Positions 57,231 to 64,000 of a stretch of 64,000 nucleotides of DNA are shown one piece after another. The notes beneath the pieces were generated by a model that was given only the letters and a program-made list of their open reading frames with translations, made no database searches and had not been told where the DNA came from. Every line of letters starts with the position of its first letter. Positions within the stretch are counted from its first letter, which is position 1. Origin of the DNA: Opeltia flavorubescens (lineage: Eukaryota > Ascomycota > Lecanoromycetes > Teloschistales > Teloschistaceae); NCBI GenBank assembly GCA_000442125.1, contig KE546971.1, forward strand, positions 1,242,583 to 1,306,582, written 5' to 3'. A program made the translations under genes and the position numbers.

Positions 57231-57487
57231 TATAAAAAGGATGTAATGGTAGGGAAACTGTATGGAAGTATGGGCAATAGTCTGGCGTTCTACTATCGCA
57301 CACACGGAGCTATACGTAGAGAATATATATGTATTGATATCTAGAGAGCTATAAATATTAGGGGGAATTCTTTTAACTATATAGGCCCCCTTTCCTGCTA
57401 GTGTAATATGGCGATGTAACGTCTTGGCCGAAGCCATGCGACGGCTCTGCGATATTATAATAAGCTAGACCATTGCCAACTATAACA
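57231..57487 (-). mobile_element. Solo LTR of the same gypsy family, nearly RIP-free
   Basis: The 257-bp unit aligns without gaps to the LTRs of the 44.7-52.4 kb element and is flanked by perfect ACTAG target duplications (57226-57230 and 57488-57492). That marks a solo LTR left by recombination between the two LTRs of a former full element. Unlike the other copies it keeps many CpA/TpG sites, for example around 57240-57310 and 57400-57480. A 99-codon minus-strand frame (57138-57437) starts inside it and runs out into AT-rich flank; this is a by-product of the unmutated sequence, not a gene. Confidence 0.92.
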
Positions 57488-57492
57488 ACTAG

Positions 57493-59599
57493 CCCTTTAA
57501 AGGTTTTAAAATTATATAATATTATATAATACTTCCGCGATCTAATTATAAAGGTAATTTTATTTTTTAAAAAGAACTTTACTAATTTTTAGAATTAGTA
57601 TTTATATTTATATTATAGGAAAAGCTCGGTTTTTTAATTAATATAATATTAAATTATTATTTATATTACCTATAAAATAAAAATTAAAAAAAAAAGAATA
57701 ATAACTACACTTATTATTTAGTATAAAATTTTAACTATTAGCTTTCTTTTTTAAATTATAAGCAGGAGTATAAGTTTACTAGTATTAATAAAATATAGAT
57801 TATTTAATTACTAATAGCGAAGCCTATTATCTAATATATAATTTTAAATCCTTACTTTTAGTTAATTATCCTATTTTTATATTAAAAGAAGTTATTATAA
57901 TAAACTTATAATATAAAGTACTAATATAATATTATATCTAAAAAAAACTTTATATAATTTAAAAGCGGAGGTTAAAAAAGATTGAATAAAAAAAATAAAA
58001 AAAATTAATTTAATAATAACGAATATACTAATAAAACGTAGCTTATTTTTAAATAAATAACATTTTATAATATATAATATTATATATATTAATCTTATCC
58101 TAAAGCCTATAAAATAAAGTCCTAAATAAAAAGATTATTACTCTAGAGAATACTATAATAAAAAAACGTAAAAAATCGAATATAGGAGTTTTTACGACTA
58201 GTTTAATAGCTATAAACCTTAACGAGAATATTAGCTTCCCGACCCGCCCTAGATATAAAATTATAAAAATTTCTATTAACCTTTATATAAACTACTTTAA
58301 CCTCTAATTTAATTAAATTATTTAATAGAATATAGAAATATTAAACCTAAAAACTCTAGAGTTTTATAAAAGAAAGTAATTCTTTTTAGTTATATTTTAA
58401 AAAAATTTTAATTATAATATAATATTTAAAGAATATCGTTTAGTAATAAACTATATAAAAATTTAAATTATATTTAAAAAATTTAACTTTAAACCTAATA
58501 ATATAGTAAAATACCGGTTAAAATATTATAAAAAAGATAAACTATTATAATTAAATATAAAGGCCTTATTAGTCTAAATCTCTTTCTTAAATTTTATATC
58601 TATATCTAAAATATTAAAATATCTTTAAACTATATTAAATAACTCTTTAAGTCTTTTTAATTATATAAATAGTATTATTTAAGCTATAAATATCGCTATA
58701 AATACTATACTAAATAAAAGTTCTATTATATACTAGCTTATTTATAATATTTTTATAAACTACCCTCTTAATAATAATATTTATACTATAAATATCTATA
58801 ATAAAATTAATTTTAGTAGCGGTTTAATTAGAGTTTAAAAGTACTATTTAAATATTAAAATATTTATAATATAGATACTATTTAATATATATAGATAATA
58901 AAACGATAGCTTTTAATTAAAGAAAAAAAGCCTAATAATAACTAATTCTTCGAATAAACCTTATTTCTTTTTTCTTATCGGGTTAATTACGTATTTTTCT
59001 ATTTAAAATTAACGGCTTCTACTATAAATATTAAAGCCCGATAAAAGTACTAATAATTATTAGTATTTTTATATAATTTTTAATAACTATTAATAGTAGA
59101 GGATAAAAATAGATATAATAGGAATATAAATCGCTAGTTTATATATTTAAAAGAGGCTTTATAAATATACCTATAATAGTAGAAATAGTAGCTATATTAT
59201 AGCTAGTATCGCTAATAAGTATTAAAAACCTTTAAACGTTATAATTCCTATTAAATATATAATAATAGTTAAATAAAATATATAAATTATTTTATCTATT
59301 AATACTAATATAATAAAATAATAAAATTACGCTATTATTTAATAAATATCTAAAAAAGTTTATTAAATAAAATATATTATAGTATCTAAATACGTGTTAA
59401 TATATAATTAAAAGTTTTATAATATTACTATTATAGATTTAAATAATATAAATAATAAAAATAAAATTATAATTAAATAAACTACTAATTATATTTATTA
59501 AACTAAAAATAAATATAAATATATTTATTTATAATAGGTAAAAGATATTTAAAAAATAATCGTTATTAGCTATCTATCTATTAGTAGAATAGCTATATT
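57493..59599. other. Unassigned RIP-degraded sequence
   Basis: About 2.1 kb, mainly A-rich on plus, with closed frames and no recognisable family. The block GCTTCCCGACCCGC at about 58232-58245 resembles a 14-base piece near the 5' end of the Helitron-like units but does not extend. Confidence 0.4.
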
Positions 59600-59712
59600 T
59601 AGGGACCGAAAGGGCTAGCTCAGCAGCTGAATACGCGTCCAGCGGCTGAAGCTAGCTCTGCGCCCCCTGAGCCGGATGGGGCTCGTTTTACAATCTCAAG
59701 ATATACTTCGCC
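59600..59712 (-). repeat. Short dispersed repeat, RIP-free copy with hairpin
   Basis: An island of normal composition in AT-rich DNA, with CpA/TpG intact. It is homologous in reverse orientation to 17466-17585. Positions 59614-59656 form an inverted repeat: GCTAGCTCAGCAGCTG pairs with CAGCGGCTGAAGCTAGC, one bulge and one mismatch, around a ten-base loop AATACGCGTC. On plus, TAGCTCAGCAG (59616-59626) fits the tRNA/SINE A-box consensus, but I find no convincing B box, so a tRNA gene is unlikely. Possible identities are a SINE- or MITE-like unit or the end fragment of a larger transposon. Strand is given relative to the 17.5-kb copy. Confidence 0.5.
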
Positions 59713-60618
59713 TTATAAATAAAAATCTAGATTATTATATATTAATAATATATTTATTATTTTATAGTTAATTTTTATCCGTTATATAAAAGCGTATATA
59801 TTACAATAAATATTATATAATTTTAAAAATTTTATAAGCTATTTATTATTATTTTATTAGAATAGATTAATATTATAAGCGTTTTATTTTAATTTGATAA
59901 CCGCTAGTAGAATTATTAAATTTAATAGTATAATAACTAAATAAAATTAAAAGTTTTATATTAAAAACTCTAGTAATTAAATTAGACGGGTATTTATAAA
60001 TAGTAATTTATTTAAAAAGGCTTATAATTATTATAATAAATTATTATTATATATAAATCTATCCTATTATTATTATAATAATAAAAGTTTTATTATATTA
60101 AATAGCGGTATAATATTCTTTTTTAATTTTATTAAATAGAATAGGCTAAATTTAATACTAGAAATATAATTTTATTATCTTAATATATTAATAAGATTAA
60201 TATTATTTAAAAATTTAATAAACTATTATAAATCTTTTAATAAATTTGAAAACTAAAAATATAGATTTAAACTATTTCAAATTAACTTCGTTATTAGTTT
60301 TTAAATATAAATTTAAAAGCCTTCGTCTTTAAAAACTATAATAATATTATTATAGAAATCGCTTATTGTTATAATAAAAATACGTAAATATTTATTTTAA
60401 ATAATAAGATAAATAATAATAAAAGCTATATTAGTTTAAATTATATAAATATTAAAAGATTCCGATATTAAAAAATAGTATAAACTTAGATTTTTTTTAA
60501 AAATTTAATTAATATAAGCTTTAAGAATTATTATAAACGCCTAATCCTATTTTAAAAATTATTTATTAGATTTTTAAAATAATTTAATCTAGAAAATAAT
60601 TATAATAAAAACTAATAT
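59713..60618. other. Unassigned RIP-degraded sequence
   Basis: About 0.9 kb with no gene or element recognised. It separates the short RIP-free repeat from the copia fossil. Confidence 0.45.
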
Positions 60619-61175
60619 TATTGAAATTATATATATAGAATACTGCTTAATTGATTAACCAATAGGCTCTACCTACTTTATATATAGATAAATCTAGTAG
60701 CTGGAGATACTTCTATACTAGTCTAATCCGATTAAATAAATAAAACTCTATTAAAGCTCTATAAGAGCACCTATCTTAATATATTTAGCGGTATACTACG
60801 TATATACTTTTAATACTCTTATATAAGTACTATATTACTAATACTTTAGTAGAAGATTAAAAAGGAAAAAATAGATATATATATAGTTACGTTAATCGAA
60901 AAAAAGTAGAGGAAACTAGATAAAAATAGGATAAAAATATAAAGCTTCTATAGACTTATTAGCCCGCTATTTTAATAACTCTAGTACGCTTTTTAACGCT
61001 AACTAATTTAGTATAAAATAGCTAATTAAAAGCTCCTATAATATAAAATCTTCTATAATAGTAATATATTTCTATACGGTATTAGTACTAATTTACTATA
61101 TATAAAATATATATATTCGTTTTATCTATTACGGATTTATTTTACCGACTTTAAAGGAATTAATTATTTTACTAA
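60619..61175 (-). repeat. Candidate 3' LTR of the copia fossil
   Basis: On the minus strand a purine run (AGAGGGAAG, 61177-61185) could be the polypurine tract. The sequence at about 60619-60640 reads like a fungal copia LTR end (ATATATAATTTCAA...). The segment keeps a few CpA/TpG sites near 60640-60770. The second LTR is outside the window, so the limits are a guess. Confidence 0.38.
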
Positions 61176-61213
61176 CTTCCCTCTATTAAAAAAGAATTTT
61201 ATATACGTTTAAT

Positions 61214-61270
61214 AATACAATATACCTTTAGTAATACAATATACCTTTAGTAATATAATATATCCTTTTT
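61214..61270. repeat. 19-bp tandem repeat, three units
   Basis: AATACAATATACCTTTAGT occurs twice exactly and a third time with changes, between the RNase H remnant and the candidate LTR of the copia fossil. The first two units keep a CpA that the third has lost. Confidence 0.85.
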
Positions 61271-64000
61271 ATACTTTTATATATATTTTAAAAATAAAAT
61301 TTTACTATAAGTTCAGATTCGCGAATTCTAGATAAAAATAGGCCTATAAAATATATAGGAATAAAGCCTTTTATTACTTTATAATAATTTTATATATTAG
61401 TAGCTAGGTAAATAGCGGTAAGCCTATAATAGTAGCTATAAACGGTATATACCTAATTTAATAATAAGGGTTTATAGTTATAAGATATTTAAATATTTTA
61501 TATAAATTTATTATTAATTAAATAAAAATTAGTAATATTATTAATAAAAATATTTATAATATTATATTAGATTACGCCTATAAATTATACCTGAAAGTAT
61601 ACTAAAACCGTATATAACGCGCTTATAGCGGATAATCCCTAGTATTTAATAGTAAAAATAAGTTTATTTTATAGCTCGGTAGATATTTAAAGCTTTTATA
61701 GCTTAAAATAGAAGATTATAGCGAGTTCTAATAATAATAATAAAAAAAAGCGAGTTAAAGATTTATTTTACGATATATAAATAATTATCTAAATTTTATT
61801 TTTAGCGCTGTTAATATATAGCTTTCTAGCTATTAAAGTTCTAATATATTATAAAAACGATTAAAAACTAGCCTATTAAAAGCTTTAATAAATATATTAG
61901 CGATTTATTTATTTATAGATATAAAAACTAAATTTATTATATTTTTATCTAGCTATTTATATAGAAACTTAATTTTAATATCTATATATTTAATACGCTT
62001 ATAAAACTAAAGGTTTTTTATTAAAATAATAGCTTTTTAATGATTACTATAGAGTACTATTATTACTAGTTTTAAATTTAAATTATTTATACTATTAATA
62101 AATAATCAGTTAAATAAATTCCGTAGCTAAATTATTTTTTTAATAGTTTATATTTAACCTTTATATTCAACCTTATAAATAGATAATATTATTATATTTT
62201 ACCGTTTTAATAATTAGTTAGTAGCGCTATTATTAATATAAAAAATATAACTAGATATAAAATATCGTATATTATAATTACCGGCCTAATTTAAATTTAT
62301 TTAGCTTTTTAATTACTTTAAGCCCCTAGTATATACTAAAACTAAGTTTTTAATATTTTATAAATATTAAAAAATCTATTAAATAGTAACGAAATATAAT
62401 TATATTAGATTTAATATAAAGCGGCTGATTATTAATATTATATAAGCGATATTAAACCGAGTTTCTAGTATAGTATATATTAATAAGCGGACTGCGCTTT
62501 AATATTAGCGCTTTAGCTTTACTAGATATTTATATTATAAGTCAGTAGAGGGAATTAAATAATAGTTTATTATTATTAATATATAAATCCGTTTATATTA
62601 TATTATTTTATAGTCGCTTAAAATTTATTTAATATAAGCTATTCAATTAAAATAAAAAGTGTTAGTTTTACGATTTTTAATAGCTTTTATATTTAAATAG
62701 TAGTTAATAAAACCTAAATTTAATATTTAAAAGGTATTATTAAATTATTTTTTAATAGAATTAATCTCTAAATAATAGCTATAAATAAAAATATTATTTA
62801 TATATTTATTAATAATAATGTGCCCGTTATAAAATATATTATAGTTAAAAAATAAAAATTAGAAACTAATTACTTTAAAAAATAAGCGAGGTATTTATAT
62901 TAAATTCGAAAACTTTATTTAAATTAATATAAAGCTTTATTTAATTTATAAATAAAACTAAAATTATTAAAATTATAAAAGCATTTTATATATATAATCT
63001 TCTTAATTTTATTATATAGAAAAGCCGTTTTTATATCTATCTAATTAACTTTAAAAGCTAGGGCAGCTATTATAATAAAAAGTATTTTATAATTTATTAG
63101 CTTTACTATTAATATAAAGATTTTATTATAATTAATATTAAGTTATTATAAAAAATTATAGATTATTTATTATACTTTAAATTTTATAATATTACTATAT
63201 ATACTATATTTAACTTTAAAGATCTAATAGCTAGAAAGAATAAATTATATAAAAAATAGTAATCGTTTAAAATATATTATTTATATATTATTATATTTTA
63301 AAAACTCTAGCTTTTTTTTTATTATTTATTTCTACTATTCGGCGTATAATCTAGCTATTATTTCTTTATATATTCTAAGCTCTAGAAAGTTACTTTTAAA
63401 GCCTATTTTATTAAATAAAGCCGATAAAAAAATAATTAAATTTAGTAATTTAAATAATAATTAAAAAAGATATAATTATAAATAACTTTTAAAAGTATTA
63501 GCTAATATATTAATAAAATAGCTTTAAATTAAATCAGCTATTTCTACTATTAACCATTTATTATAATATACCTAAATTATTAGTAATAATAAAGGAAAAA
63601 GTTTTAATAATAATTTCGATATAGACTATAATAATATTAATAATAAAAATGTTAATTAGTTATATATTATGGATTTTTAATTTATATATAATACCTATTT
63701 AAAAGGCAGCCCCTTAGTATTTATATATAAAGGCCGTTCTTAATATTTAAAAGTTAATTTAAATTATTTTAATTTATTATTACTATTTTTAATATTATTT
63801 ATATTTAAATTATTAAATTTATTAAACTTTATTAAAAAATAATAAATAATTTTATTATTAGGTTTTATTAGTTTATATATACTATCTAAAGAATAGCTAA
63901 TATAAATATAATATTTAGCCTGAAAGTTAATTTTATAAAGGTAGTATATATAAAAAAAATATATAGTTAAATCTAAAATATAAAGTTTAAATAAATTTAA

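Larger units (their letters stand above)
60619..64000 (-). mobile_element. Ty1/copia LTR retrotransposon fossil, cut by the window edge
   Basis: Minus-strand translation shows copia-type pol in the copia order. The integrase C-terminal segment lies near 63850-63920. Reverse transcriptase spans about 62.7-63.4 kb, with the D-V-K-T-A-F-L region near 63010-63050 and the YVDD area near 62790-62815. RNase H runs from about 62.3 to 61.83 kb, including the area of the family's S-D-N-Q and K-H-I-D-I motifs near 61975-62065. Reverse transcriptase after integrase separates it from the gypsy element. It is broken by many RIP mutations. The gag end and 5' LTR lie beyond 64000. The left boundary is inferred from a likely LTR end. 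Confidence 0.8.

Noticed and set aside
57138-57437. 99-codon minus-strand open frame starting with ATG
   Set aside because: It begins inside the RIP-free solo LTR and continues into flanking AT-rich DNA. Its openness reflects lack of mutation in the LTR, and the product has no recognisable domain.
58232-58245. Third Helitron-like copy
   Set aside because: Only about 14 bases (GCTTCCCGACCCG) match the 13.1 and 16.2 kb units; the similarity does not extend to either side.
59602-59712. tRNA gene
   Set aside because: An A-box-like TAGCTCAGCAG is present, but there is no credible B box, acceptor stem or cloverleaf; the region folds as one long hairpin instead.

Overview
This window is AT-rich, gene-free fungal heterochromatin. 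CpA and TpG dinucleotides are almost absent on both strands, while CpT, ApG, CpG, GpC and CC/GG survive. That is the signature of repeat-induced point mutation (RIP), so the source is most likely a filamentous ascomycete (Pezizomycotina). I see no intact host gene, rRNA, canonical tRNA or CRISPR array. What can be recognised is a graveyard of mobile elements. The species is not identifiable, and the setting (pericentromere, AT isochore or accessory region) is inference. Single Ns show that this is a draft assembly.

Layout. 1-5900 is a hyper-AT tract, about 95% A+T by eye, with nothing recognisable in it. 5900-7330 is a transition to the 80-85% A+T of the rest. 7330-12383 is copy A of an unrecognised ~5 kb element (called X here). 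Copy B lies inverted at 33731-39046. 13075-13470 and 16180-16575 are two equal-length 396-bp Helitron-like copies in direct orientation. 17466-17585 is a degraded short repeat; a nearly unmutated relative lies inverted at 59600-59712. 18700-20850 (minus) is a dead Plavaka-type (KDZ superfamily) transposase. 24590-24950 holds a 180-bp tandem duplication. 28960-29800 is a minisatellite mixing ~60-bp and ~155-170-bp units.

44755-52436 (minus) is a complete-length Ty3/gypsy retrotransposon fossil. It has 257-bp LTRs, a polypurine tract and an ATACT target-site duplication. 57231-57487 is a solo LTR of the same family, flanked by ACTAG and almost free of RIP. From about 60.6 kb to the right edge lies a Ty1/copia fossil on the minus strand, cut by the end of the window. 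The remaining stretches are RIP-degraded sequence that I cannot assign.

The features relate through shared history rather than shared function. Long multicopy elements were mutated heavily. Two short single-unit relics (the solo LTR and the ~110-bp element at 59.6 kb) kept their CpA/TpG content, as expected if RIP needs long duplicated tracts. The most unusual points are the near-total loss of G+C in the first 6 kb, the inverted pair of X, the Helitron-like twins with a RIP-spared 3' patch, and the two-unit minisatellite.
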